A stretch of 64,000 nt of DNA, taken from positions 496,001-560,000 of the forward strand of contig JAPWJX010000003.1 in NCBI GenBank assembly GCA_028283855.1, given 5' to 3'. This document shows positions 17,836-25,915 of this stretch, piece after piece. The position numbers and the translations under genes were made by a program. Under the pieces are notes generated by a model. The model was not told the DNA's origin. It made no database searches and saw only the letters and a program-made list of their open reading frames with translations. The stretch comes from Verrucomicrobium sp. (GTDB lineage Bacteria; Verrucomicrobiota; Verrucomicrobiia; Methylacidiphilales; GAS474). The number at the start of each line of letters is the position of its first letter. Positions within the stretch are counted from its first letter, which is position 1.

Positions 17836-18798
17836 CTAGCCGCCGACGGCCTTGCGGGCCTCGTCGGCCAGGGCGGTGGAGAGGTAGCGCTCCCCCGTCG
17901 AGCAGCCGACGGTGACGATCAGCTTCCCCTTATACTCCGGCCGCGCGGCCAGCTGCAGGGCGGCGTGGACGTTGGCGCCCGTGGAGATGCCGACGAGGAG
18001 GCCTTCCTCCTTCGCCAGGCGGCGGGCCATGGAGAGGGCCTCGTCGTTGGTGACCTGGATCACTTCGTCGACGATCTTCAGGTTCAAATTCTTCGGCACG
18101 AAGCCGGCGCCCGCGCCCTGGATCTTGTGCGGGCCGGGCTTGAGCGGCTCCCCGTTGAGGGTCTGGGTGATGACGGGGGAGTCCTTCGGCTCGACGGCGA
18201 CCGCCTTCACGGCGGCCTTGCGCCCCTTGATCACCTCGGCGACGCCGGTCAGCGTCCCGCCCGTGCCGACGGCGGCGACGAAGGCGTCGATCTTCCCGTC
18301 GGTGTCGGCCCAGATTTCCTCCGCCGTGGTCAGGCGGTGGATCTGCGGGTTGGCGGGATTCTCGAACTGCTGCGGGATCCATGAGTTGGGGATCTCGCGG
18401 GAAAGGGATTCCGCCTTGGAGATGGCTCCCTTCATCCCCTCCGCGGCGGGGGTAAGGACCAGGCGGGCGCCCAGGAGGGCCAGCAGGGTGCGGCGCTCCA
18501 CGCTCATGCTCTCCGGCATGGTCAGAACCAGGGGATAGCCCTTCGCGGCGGCGACGAAGGCCAGGGCGATGCCGGTGTTGCCGCTCGTCGGCTCGATGAT
18601 GGTGGTGCCTTCCTTCAGGCGGCCTTCCTTCTCCGCGGCGGCGATCATCGCCGCGCCGATGCGGTCCTTCACGCTGCCTAAGGGATTGAAAAATTCGGCT
18701 TTTAGCGCGATGGTGGCACCCAATCCGGCGGTCAGGCGGTTCAGGCGAATGAGCGGCGTGCGGCCGACGGTCCCGACGATGTCCTCGAAAAAAGCCAT
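17836..18798 (-). CDS. cysK: cysteine synthase A (O-acetylserine sulfhydrylase)
   Basis: This PLP enzyme makes cysteine from O-acetylserine and sulfide. It has 320 aa, the family length. The PLP lysine lies in [11 protein letters not shown] (about residue 44), the substrate loop is [12 protein letters not shown], and the phosphate-binding loop is GTGGTLTGV. The start at 18798 gives [17 protein letters not shown], typical of CysK. A promoter-like TTGCGC-17-TAACTT lies 8 nt upstream. The convergent purU stop is 7 nt away. Confidence 0.95.
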   Translation of the reverse strand: MAFFEDIVGTVGRTPLIRLNRLTAGLGATIALKAEFFNPLGSVKDRIGAAMIAAAEKEGRLKEGTTIIEPTSGNTGIALAFVAAAKGYPLVLTMPESMSVERRTLLALLGARLVLTPAAEGMKGAISKAESLSREIPNSWIPQQFENPANPQIHRLTTAEEIWADTDGKIDAFVAAVGTGGTLTGVAEVIKGRKAAVKAVAVEPKDSPVITQTLNGEPLKPGPHKIQGAGAGFVPKNLNLKIVDEVIQVTNDEALSMARRLAKEEGLLVGISTGANVHAALQLAARPEYKGKLIVTVGCSTGERYLSTALADEARKAVGG

Positions 18799-18806
18799 AG
18801 GTTTCC

Positions 18807-18835
18807 AAGTTAAAGCCGCTCCGCGCGGCGCGCAA
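18807..18835 (-). promoter_or_regulatory. predicted cysK promoter
   Basis: On the minus strand TTGCGC (18830-18835), a 17-bp spacer and TAACTT (18807-18812) end 8 nt before the ATG. A GGAAA stretch lies between the -10 and the start codon, but any leader would be only about 2 nt long. Confidence 0.5.
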
Positions 18836-18843
18836 TCCTCCTC

Positions 18844-19557
18844 ATGAAGGCCCTCATCCTGGCCGCGGGGCGCGGCACCCGCATGGGGGCGCTGACCGCC
18901 TCCCTGCCGAAACCGATGGTCCCCGTCAAAGGCACCCCCATCCTGGAGACCATCCTCACCGGCCTGCGGGACGCGGCGGGCATCCGGGAGTTCTTCATCG
19001 TCGTCGGTTACCAGGGGGAAATCATCCGCCGCCATTTTGGCGACGGCTCCGCCTGGGGCGTCTCCATCCGCTACGGGGAGCAGGCCGTCCAGGACGGCAC
19101 CGGCAAGGCGCCGGAGGTGGCCCGGGCCTGGCTGGCGGACGACCCCTTCTTCCTTTCCTACGGGGACATCCTCGTGGAGCCCTCCGCCTACGCCCGCATG
19201 GTGCGCGGCTGGGAGGAGGCGGGGCGGCCGGACGGCGTCATCGGCCTCGTCGAGGGGCAGGACCTGACCAAGGGCGGCGCGATCGTCCTGGACGGGACGG
19301 GTGCGGTGACCGCCATCGTGGAAAAGCCGCCCGCCGACCAGGTCCCGGCCAACGCCTATTACAACAGCGGCCTCTACCTCTTCACCCCGCGCCTCTTCGC
19401 CTTCACCGCCCGGCTGGAGAAATCCCCGCGCGGGGAATACGAGCTGACCGACGCCCTGCGCGACCTGGCCGGGGAGCGCGGCCTCCACGGCGTGATCCTG
19501 GGCGGCTCCTGGGTCGACGTCCGCGACCCGCAGGTCCTGGCCGAACTCAACGCATGA
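18844..19557 (+). CDS. sugar-1-phosphate nucleotidyltransferase-like protein
   Basis: A 237-aa protein of the NTP-transferase family that activates sugar phosphates for polysaccharide or LPS synthesis. The N-terminal [20 protein letters not shown] is the nucleotide-binding signature with its conserved Arg and Lys. LSYGDILVE carries the metal-binding Asp. Length fits the short RmlA/GlmU-like forms without a left-handed helix domain. Its stop overlaps the start of the Xer recombinase gene by 4 nt (ATGA). Base and sugar specificity cannot be read from the sequence. Confidence 0.85.
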   Translation: MKALILAAGRGTRMGALTASLPKPMVPVKGTPILETILTGLRDAAGIREFFIVVGYQGEIIRRHFGDGSAWGVSIRYGEQAVQDGTGKAPEVARAWLADDPFFLSYGDILVEPSAYARMVRGWEEAGRPDGVIGLVEGQDLTKGGAIVLDGTGAVTAIVEKPPADQVPANAYYNSGLYLFTPRLFAFTARLEKSPRGEYELTDALRDLAGERGLHGVILGGSWVDVRDPQVLAELNA

Positions 19558-20486
19558 CTCCCGCGCCGCCGCCGCTCTGGGAACGGGAGATCGACGACTG
19601 CGTCGCCTTCCTGGCCACGGAGCGGGACCATGCCGCGCGCAGCCAGCTCCTGAACCGCGCCGCGCTCGAGGCCTTCGCCGGCTGGACGGCCGCGCGCCAC
19701 GGGGCGCTCTCCCCCGCGCAGGTGGCGCCGGAGCACCTGTCCGCCTACCTGCGGGATCTGCGCGCGGAGCGGGACCTGGCCCCGGCCTCCCTCAAGATCG
19801 CCGTCGTCGCCCTGCGCCACTTCTTTTCCCGGCTGCGGCGGGAGAACGAGATCCCGCTCGACCCCGCCGCCTACCTGGAACTGCCGAAGGTTCCCCGCCA
19901 CCTCCCCGACACGCTGACGGAGGAGGAGGTCGGTCGGCTGTTGGCCGCCCCCTTCCCGGAGACGCCGCTGGGCCTGCGGGACAAGGCGGTGCTGGAGGTC
20001 TTCTACGCGGCGGGCCTCCGCCTTTCCGAGCTGGCCACCGCGCGGATCGAGGGCTACGCCCCGGCGGAGGGCGTCCTGCGCGTCCTGGGCAAGGGGAACA
20101 AGGAGCGGCTGGTGCCGCTGGGCCGCGCCGCGCTGGAGGCCGTCGACCTCTGGCTGGAAAAAGGTCGCCCAGTCCTGGCCGGGCCGGAGAGCGGCGGGGA
20201 AATCTTCCTGGGCCGGGGCGGCGCGCGGCTGACGCCCGCGCGGCTGGAACAGATCGTCAAGGAGATCGCCCGCCGGGCCGGGATCGGGAAGAACGTCTAC
20301 CCGCACCTCCTGCGCCACTCCTTCGCCACCCATCTGCTGGCCCATGGAGCCGACCTGCGCGTCATCCAGGAACTCCTGGGCCACGCCAGCATCGCCACCA
20401 CGCAGATCTACACCCACGTCGACGCCGACCGGCTCCGCGCCGCCCACCGGCAGTTCCATCCCCGCGCGAAACTCCGCGCGGCCTAG
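19554..20486 (+). CDS. tyrosine recombinase XerC/XerD-like
   Basis: A 310-aa site-specific recombinase of the kind that resolves chromosome dimers at dif. It has an N-terminal SAM-like core-binding domain (about 10-100) and a catalytic domain with the conserved Arg in [24 protein letters not shown] (His and Arg), [14 protein letters not shown] (His and the nucleophile Tyr). The length and the absence of neighbouring integron or phage genes favour housekeeping Xer over an integrase. Whether it is the XerC or XerD partner is unclear. It overlaps the upstream nucleotidyltransferase gene and precedes rnc by 11 nt. Confidence 0.9.
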   Translation: MTPAPPPLWEREIDDCVAFLATERDHAARSQLLNRAALEAFAGWTAARHGALSPAQVAPEHLSAYLRDLRAERDLAPASLKIAVVALRHFFSRLRRENEIPLDPAAYLELPKVPRHLPDTLTEEEVGRLLAAPFPETPLGLRDKAVLEVFYAAGLRLSELATARIEGYAPAEGVLRVLGKGNKERLVPLGRAALEAVDLWLEKGRPVLAGPESGGEIFLGRGGARLTPARLEQIVKEIARRAGIGKNVYPHLLRHSFATHLLAHGADLRVIQELLGHASIATTQIYTHVDADRLRAAHRQFHPRAKLRAA

Positions 20487-20497
20487 CCCCCCCTTCC

Positions 20498-21190
20498 ATG
20501 ACCCTCGACCTGCTCCAAGAAAAGATCGGCCACCGCTTCGCCGACGCCGCGCTGTTGCGCGAGGCGCTGACCCACCCCTCCGTCCACGGGCGGGAGGAGG
20601 GCGCCGCCGTGGCCGACAACGAGCGCCTCGAGTTCCTGGGCGACGCCGTGCTCCAGCTGGCCGCCACGGAGCGCCTTTACGAGCTTTTTCCCGCCGCGCC
20701 GGAAGGCCGCCTGACGGTCTGGCGCGCGAGCCTGGTCAGCCGCGCGCGGATGGCGCAGGTCGGCGCGGAGCTGGGGCTGGGAACGCTCCTTTCCATGAGC
20801 TTCGGGGAAGAGCGCAACGCGGGCCGCACCCGCACCTCCAACCTGGCCAACGCGGTGGAGGCGGTCCTGGGGGCCGTCCACCGGGACGGCGGCTGGGAGG
20901 CGGCGCGGGGCGCCGCGCTGCGCCTGTTGGAACCCTTCTTCGCCGCGCTGGAGGCGGAGGCGGCATCCAACGTTGGCCCGCTCAACGCCAAGGGCGCGCT
21001 CCAGGAAAAACTCCAGCAGGAAGGCGGCGAGGCTCCGAGCTACGTCTGCCTGGCGGAGGAAGGCCCCGCGCACGAGCGCCGCTACGAGGTGGCCGTCTAC
21101 TGGGGCGGCAAGGAGCTGGCCCGCGGCGCGGGCCGGAGCAAGCGGGAGGCGGAGGCCGCCGCCGCGCGCGCCGCGCTGGCCGCGCTCTAG
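20498..21190 (+). CDS. rnc: ribonuclease III
   Basis: This endonuclease cuts double-stranded RNA in rRNA maturation and mRNA decay. Its 230 aa comprise an endonuclease domain with the signature NERLEFLGDAVLQL (about 46-60) and a C-terminal dsRNA-binding domain starting at GPLNAKGALQEKLQQ (about 160) and ending in the Ala-rich helix KREAEAAAARAALAAL. Length is normal. It is the last gene of a three-gene run. Its TAG stop shares two bases with the stop of the convergent hemB (CTAG). Confidence 0.95.
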   Translation: MTLDLLQEKIGHRFADAALLREALTHPSVHGREEGAAVADNERLEFLGDAVLQLAATERLYELFPAAPEGRLTVWRASLVSRARMAQVGAELGLGTLLSMSFGEERNAGRTRTSNLANAVEAVLGAVHRDGGWEAARGAALRLLEPFFAALEAEAASNVGPLNAKGALQEKLQQEGGEAPSYVCLAEEGPAHERRYEVAVYWGGKELARGAGRSKREAEAAAARAALAAL

Positions 21191-22197
21191 GCGTTCAGTT
21201 TCTTCCAGCTCTCCGCGTAGCCGCGGGCGAAGTAGGTCAGGATCATGTCGGCCCCCGCGCGGCGGATGCCGTGGAGGGATTCGTCCCGGGTCTTTTCCAG
21301 GTCGAGCCAGCCGTTTTGCGCGGCGGCCTGGATCTGCGCGTATTCCCCGGAAACCTGGTAGGCGGCGACGGGGACGTGGACGGCGTCGCGCACCTCCCGC
21401 AGGACGTCGAGGTAGGGCCCGGCGGGCTTCACCATGACGATGTCGGCGCCCTCCTCCTCGTCCAGCAGCGCTTCCAACAGGGCCTCCCGCCGGTTGCCGG
21501 GGGAGAGCTGGTAGGTCCGCTTGTCCAGGTAGCCGCTCCCCTTGCGCGCGCCGCTGCCCACCGCCTCGCGGAACGGGCCGTAGTAGGCGGAGGCGAACTT
21601 GGAGGCGTAGGCGATGATGCCGGTGTGGATGTGCCCGGCCTTGTCCAGGGCGGCCCGCAGCGCGGCGACGCGCCCGTCCATCATGTCCGAGGGGGCGACG
21701 AAATCGGCCCCCGCCTCCGCGTAGAGGACGGTCTGGCGGGCCAGGATGGCGACGGTGGCGTCGTTGTCGACGCGGCCCTTTTTATCCAGCACGCCGTCGT
21801 GGCCGTGGGTGGTGTAGGGGTCGAGCGCCGCGTCGGTGATGACCAGCATCTCCGGCAGCTCCTTTTTAAGGAGCCGGATGGCGCGGGCAATGAGGCCCTT
21901 CGGATCGGTGGCGGCGGTGCCGCGGCCGTCTTTCTTCACGGTGGCCAGGGCGGGGAAGAGGGCCACGGCGGGGATGCCCAGCTTGTGCAGGGCGGCGGCC
22001 TCCTTCACCAGATCGGGCAGGAGGTGGCGTTTCACCCCCGGCATGGAGGCGATGGCGGCGGGCACCGAGGCGTTCTCCCGGACGAAGAGGGGGGCGATGA
22101 GGTGGCGGGGCAGAACGTCGGTCTCCGCGACGAGGGCGCGGACGGCGGGCGTGGCGCGCAGGCGGCGCGGACGGCGGGGGAGGGGGAGCTGGGCCAT
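21187..22197 (-). CDS. hemB: delta-aminolevulinic acid dehydratase (porphobilinogen synthase)
   Basis: This enzyme condenses two 5-aminolevulinate molecules to porphobilinogen for haem synthesis. It has 336 aa. The Schiff-base lysines are Lys200 (AYASKFASAYYGPFREA) and Lys257 (MVKPAGPYLD). The metal segment at 122-135 reads DAALDPYTTHGHDG, without the three cysteines of zinc-type HemB, so this is the Asp-type, presumably magnesium-using form. The ATG at 22197 is chosen; an upstream start would add 14 atypical residues. It is convergent with rnc and divergent from upp. Confidence 0.95.
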   Translation of the reverse strand: MAQLPLPRRPRRLRATPAVRALVAETDVLPRHLIAPLFVRENASVPAAIASMPGVKRHLLPDLVKEAAALHKLGIPAVALFPALATVKKDGRGTAATDPKGLIARAIRLLKKELPEMLVITDAALDPYTTHGHDGVLDKKGRVDNDATVAILARQTVLYAEAGADFVAPSDMMDGRVAALRAALDKAGHIHTGIIAYASKFASAYYGPFREAVGSGARKGSGYLDKRTYQLSPGNRREALLEALLDEEEGADIVMVKPAGPYLDVLREVRDAVHVPVAAYQVSGEYAQIQAAAQNGWLDLEKTRDESLHGIRRAGADMILTYFARGYAESWKKLNA

Positions 22198-22210
22198 AAA
22201 AGGGTTTAAA

Positions 22211-22239
22211 ACTCTGCGGTTTTGGGGATAACGTCTCAA
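22211..22239 (-). promoter_or_regulatory. possible hemB promoter
   Basis: On the minus strand TTGAGA (22234-22239), a 17-bp spacer and CAGAGT (22211-22216) lie 13 nt before the hemB ATG. The -10 lacks the usual initial T, so the call is tentative. Confidence 0.35.
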
Positions 22240-22251
22240 GTTTCAAAATTT

Positions 22252-22875
22252 ATGAACCCCCTCCACCTCATCGAGCACCCGATCGCCGCCGACCGCCTCC
22301 GCACCATGCGGGACCAGGCGACGGGCCGGGAGGAGTTCGTCTCCGCCCTGGAACAGCTCTCCAGCGTCATGGCGGTGGAGGCCACGGCCCGCCTGCAAAC
22401 CCTGGAAGTTCCCGTCCGCACGCCGCTGGAGGAGACGCAGGCGCGGAAAATTTCCCAGCCGGTGATGCTGGTCCCCATCCTCCGCTCCGGCCTGGGGATG
22501 CTGCGCGGCTTCCAGCGCATCCTGCCGGAGGCCTCCGTCGCCTTCTTTGGCGCCTCCCGCAACGAGGAGACGCTCAAGCCGGTCATCTATCTGGACAAGA
22601 TCCCGCCCCTGACGCCGGAGACGGCTGTTTTCATCCTGGACCCGATGCTGGCCACCGGCCACAGCGCCTGCGTGACGATTTCCCGGCTGCGGGAGCGGGG
22701 GGCGCGGTCGATCACCTTCGTCTGCTGCCTGGCCTCGCCGGAGGGGATCCAGCAGATCCGCTCGCTCGACTCCGACGTGACGATCCTCACCGCCTCCGTC
22801 GACCGGCAGCTCAACCAGCACGGCTTTATCCTGCCGGGCCTGGGCGACGCGGGTGACCGCCAGTTCGGCGGTTAG
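22252..22875 (+). CDS. upp: uracil phosphoribosyltransferase
   Basis: This pyrimidine salvage enzyme makes UMP from uracil and PRPP. It has 207 aa, the normal length. The PRPP-binding motif is ILDPMLATGHSACVTI (family usual DPMLATGGS). Other landmarks are PILRSGLGML near residue 80 and the C-terminal LPGLGDAGDRQFGG uracil-binding segment. The ATG at 22252 gives MNPLHLIEHP, matching the family, so the in-frame start at 22222 is unneeded. The gene is divergent from hemB, with an AT-richer 54-nt gap between. Confidence 0.95.
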   Translation: MNPLHLIEHPIAADRLRTMRDQATGREEFVSALEQLSSVMAVEATARLQTLEVPVRTPLEETQARKISQPVMLVPILRSGLGMLRGFQRILPEASVAFFGASRNEETLKPVIYLDKIPPLTPETAVFILDPMLATGHSACVTISRLRERGARSITFVCCLASPEGIQQIRSLDSDVTILTASVDRQLNQHGFILPGLGDAGDRQFGG

Positions 22876-22887
22876 ATCGGGACCGGC

Positions 22888-23046
22888 TTAAAAGTGGGCC
22901 CGGAGGGGGAGGAGGAAAAGGACCCCGGCGGCGAGCATCTGGAGGAGGAAGATTCCCCGCAGAAAGGCCAGGGTGGCCTCCTGTTGTTCGACGGCGGACA
23001 GGGCGACGGCCCGGGCTCCGTTCCGCCGCGCGGGATGCGTGTTCAT
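22888..23046 (-). CDS. small single-span membrane protein
   Basis: A 52-aa ORF starting at the ATG at 23046 (MNTHPARRNGARAVALS) with one hydrophobic segment near the C-terminus (GIFLLQMLAAGVLFLLPL). The basic N-terminus suggests an N-in orientation. It is encoded 77 nt downstream of the coiled-coil gene on the same strand. The regular charge and hydrophobic pattern argue it is real, but it is too short to assign. Confidence 0.45.
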   Translation of the reverse strand: MNTHPARRNGARAVALSAVEQQEATLAFLRGIFLLQMLAAGVLFLLPLRAHF

Positions 23047-23123
23047 GCTTTGGAAAAAGCAGCCCACGTGCCCGCGCGGGGGCGCGGAGGGAAATTGAGT
23101 AGAAGTGCGGGGAAGGGCAGGGA

Positions 23124-25841
23124 TTACTGCTCTTCTTCGGCGGGCGGCTCTTCCGCCGCGGCCTCTTCCTCGGCGGGCGCCTCGGCGTCCTCGGCCGGTT
23201 CCCCGCCCTCGGTCCCGTATTCGGACTGGGCGTCCTCGGCGTCTTCCGCGCCGAAGTTGCTGTCCTGGTAGCTCTCCTCCTCTTCTTCCTTGGTCAGGCC
23301 GCCGCCGCCCAATTCCGCCTGGCTGCGGAGGCGGAGGGGCAGCTCCCCGTATTGCTTGAGGTTGAGGACTTCCTTGAGGTCGTCGACGAGCTTGCCGACG
23401 TTGGAGAGGCGGCTTTTGAGCGCGCGGTTCTGGGAAAGGAGCTCGCGGTGGGTCTCGGCGGCGGCGTGGCTTACCTCGGCCAGCTCGCCTTGGAGCTTGG
23501 AGACCTTGGCGCGGAGGTGCTCGGCGTCTTCCGTCACGGAGGCCAGGCGGCCGCGGAGGGCTTTGGCCTCGCGCAGCCACTGCTTTTGCTCGTCGGCGGC
23601 GGTTTGCTCCGCCTCGCGCAGGCGTTCGCCCGCCTCGCGGACTTGGGTGCGCATGCGGGCGGCCTCGGAGACGGTGTCGCTCAGGCTCACCTTGAGCTGG
23701 CGCAGTTCTTCCTCCATCTCCGCCTGGCGGCGGGAAAGGGCGTGGGCTTCCTTTTGGGCCTTCTCGGCCTCGGCCTCGTGGCGCTCCACCTCCGCCTGCA
23801 GCTCGTGGCGGCGGCGGGAGGCCTCGGCCTCTTGGGCGGAGACTTGCTCGCGGACCTTCTGCAGCTCGGTTTCCAGGCGGGCTTTCTCGGCGTGGGCGGC
23901 CCCGGTGGCCTCGGCCACGGCGTCGCGCAGCTCGGCGACTTTCGTGCGGAGCCCGGAGGCTTCCGCCTCCGCCTCGCTCTGGCGGGCGGCGTGGCGGCGT
24001 TCTTCCTCGGCCAAAATGGTCTTTTCCTTGAGGGCGCCGTCCCGCGCGGCCTCGGCGGCGATGAGCCGCTCGCGAAGGGCGGTCAGTTCCGCCTCGCCCC
24101 GGGTGCGGAGCTGGTCGCGCTCGGCGGTGAGGGTGGCCAGCTGGGCGCGCAGGGCGTCCCGCTCCGCGACGGCGGTGGCAGACTGGACGCGCGCGGTTTC
24201 CCGTTCCGTCTCCAGCGCGGTGATCTGGGCGCGGGTTTTCTCGAAATTGGACTGAAGGGTGGCTCCCTGCGCCTCTTCGGCGGCCAGGCGGCTGGCCAGC
24301 ATGTCGCGCTCGCGGGCGATGACGGCGCGCTCGCTGTCGCCGCCGGTGGCCTGGGTGCGGAGGCGGTGGACCTCGCCTTCCAGATCGGCGAGGCGCTTTT
24401 GCGCGGCCTCCGCCTGGAGGCGCAGCTGGTCGCGCTCGGCGGCGGCGGTGCCTCCGGCGGCGGCCTGGAGCTTGAGCTGGTCCCGCTCGGCCGCCAGCTG
24501 GGCGGCCTGGGAGCGCAGGGTTTCGCGCTCGGATTCCAGAAGGGCCAGCTGGGTCCGGGTTTTCTCGAAATCTTGTTGGAGGGTGGCCCCCTCGTTCTCT
24601 TCCGCCTTCAGGCGGCTTTCGAGCATCTCGCGCTCCTTGGTCAGGGCGGCGCGCTCGGCTTCGACGTTGTTGGCCTGGGCCCGGAGGCTGGCCAACTCCC
24701 CTTCGGCCTGGGCCAGGCGCTCGGCGCGCTCGGCGGACTCGGCCTGGAAGCGGTTGCGTTCGGCGGAGGCGGTGGCGGCCTCCGCATGGAGCTTTTCCAG
24801 GTCGCCGTGGAGGCTGGACCCCTCGCTCTCCTGGGCGGAGAGGCGGTTGGCGAGCATCTCGCGCTCCTTGGCCAGGGCGGCCCGGTCGGCGGCGAGCTGG
24901 GCGGCCTGGGCGCGGAGGTTTTCCAGCTCCTTGTCGGCCTGGCTGAGGCGGGCGCGGGCCTCCTCCGTCTGGCCGCGCAGCTGGTCGCGGTCGGAGGTGG
25001 CGGCGGCGACTTCCTCCCGCAGCTTCTCCAGGTCGGCCTGGAGGGCGGCGGTCTCCTCCTCCGAAGCGAGGCGGGCGGAAAGGGAATTCTTCTCCCGGGC
25101 CAGGGAGGCGCGCTCGGCCTCGACGGCTTCCGCCTGGATGCGGAGGCGCGTCAGCTCCTCCTCCATCTCGGCGACGCGGCGCTTGAAGTGCTCGACCTCC
25201 TGCCGCTGGGCTTCGATGTCGGGATGGTTTTCAGCCTGGGCCGGCGCCTGGGCCTGCGGCGCGGGGGCTTCCTCGGAAATCGCCTCGGGCTCGAGGGCGG
25301 GCTCCGGTTCCGGCTGGGGCTCCGGTTCGAAGACGGCGGCGGGTTCCGGGGCCGGTTCCGGCTCGGGAGCGGTAGCCGGTTCGAGGGCGGGCTCGGGCTC
25401 CGGCGTGGCGGCGGCCTTCGGCTCGACCGGGCGGGAAAACATGCCCTGCGGGCGGGCTTTGAGCTTCGGCGCGCCGGCGGGGCTGCCTTTGCCGGCGGGG
25501 GGCTTGGAAAGGGAGATGACGGGATTGTTGGCGGCGGGGGCGCTCTTTTGGGGGGCGGCCTCGGCCTTCTTCGGCTCAGGGGCAAGCTCGGGCTCGGGTT
25601 CCGGCTCGGGCGCGGCGGCGGTCGGCTCGGGCTCGGGCGCCGCTTCCGCTTCCGGCGCGGGGGTGGCGACGGGGGCGGGCTTGGCGGGGGGCAGCAGCAG
25701 GCGCAGGGGGGCCCACTCCTTCAACCCCTCATGCCAGGCCAGATCGCCGGGCAGAACCTCTCCGGCCGCCAGCTTTTTACGGACCTCTTCCTCCGGGAAT
25801 GGTCCTGTGGGCTGACCGTTTTTGGCAACGTAAAGGTTCAT
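23124..25841 (-). CDS. GYF_2-domain long coiled-coil protein with internal repeats
   Basis: A 905-aa protein in three parts. Residues 1-50 are a GYF_2-type domain (YVAKNGQPTGPFPEEEV, DLAWHEGLKEWAPL), known from bacterial proteins as a small partner-binding module. Residues 50-210 are a Pro/Glu/Ala-rich linker. Residues 210-830 form a continuous heptad-rich coiled coil. The coiled coil contains about four diverged repeats built round LR-QA, AER--L-KEREML-SRL and ATLQ--FEKTR. The last 75 residues are strongly acidic. There is no signal peptide. It would be an elongated cytoplasmic scaffold; partners are unknown. Confidence 0.85.
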   Translation of the reverse strand: MNLYVAKNGQPTGPFPEEEVRKKLAAGEVLPGDLAWHEGLKEWAPLRLLLPPAKPAPVATPAPEAEAAPEPEPTAAAPEPEPEPELAPEPKKAEAAPQKSAPAANNPVISLSKPPAGKGSPAGAPKLKARPQGMFSRPVEPKAAATPEPEPALEPATAPEPEPAPEPAAVFEPEPQPEPEPALEPEAISEEAPAPQAQAPAQAENHPDIEAQRQEVEHFKRRVAEMEEELTRLRIQAEAVEAERASLAREKNSLSARLASEEETAALQADLEKLREEVAAATSDRDQLRGQTEEARARLSQADKELENLRAQAAQLAADRAALAKEREMLANRLSAQESEGSSLHGDLEKLHAEAATASAERNRFQAESAERAERLAQAEGELASLRAQANNVEAERAALTKEREMLESRLKAEENEGATLQQDFEKTRTQLALLESERETLRSQAAQLAAERDQLKLQAAAGGTAAAERDQLRLQAEAAQKRLADLEGEVHRLRTQATGGDSERAVIARERDMLASRLAAEEAQGATLQSNFEKTRAQITALETERETARVQSATAVAERDALRAQLATLTAERDQLRTRGEAELTALRERLIAAEAARDGALKEKTILAEEERRHAARQSEAEAEASGLRTKVAELRDAVAEATGAAHAEKARLETELQKVREQVSAQEAEASRRRHELQAEVERHEAEAEKAQKEAHALSRRQAEMEEELRQLKVSLSDTVSEAARMRTQVREAGERLREAEQTAADEQKQWLREAKALRGRLASVTEDAEHLRAKVSKLQGELAEVSHAAAETHRELLSQNRALKSRLSNVGKLVDDLKEVLNLKQYGELPLRLRSQAELGGGGLTKEEEEESYQDSNFGAEDAEDAQSEYGTEGGEPAEDAEAPAEEEAAAEEPPAEEEQ

Positions 25842-25915
25842 GCGTGCAAACCGCGCAGGCGAATCGACTTATTGATACAATAAAAGCCGCTCACGTAAAG
25901 AGGAAGCGATTGGCC

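Noticed and set aside
19554-20486. The tyrosine recombinase as an integrase of a mobile element.
   Set aside because: It has housekeeping Xer length and motifs, is coupled to neighbouring core genes, and no att-like repeats or cargo are seen.
23352-25883. An 843-codon plus-strand frame opposite the coiled-coil gene.
   Set aside because: The Gly/Leu/Val-rich repeats mirror the Ala/Glu/Arg coiled coil on the real strand; there is no signal, promoter or family match.
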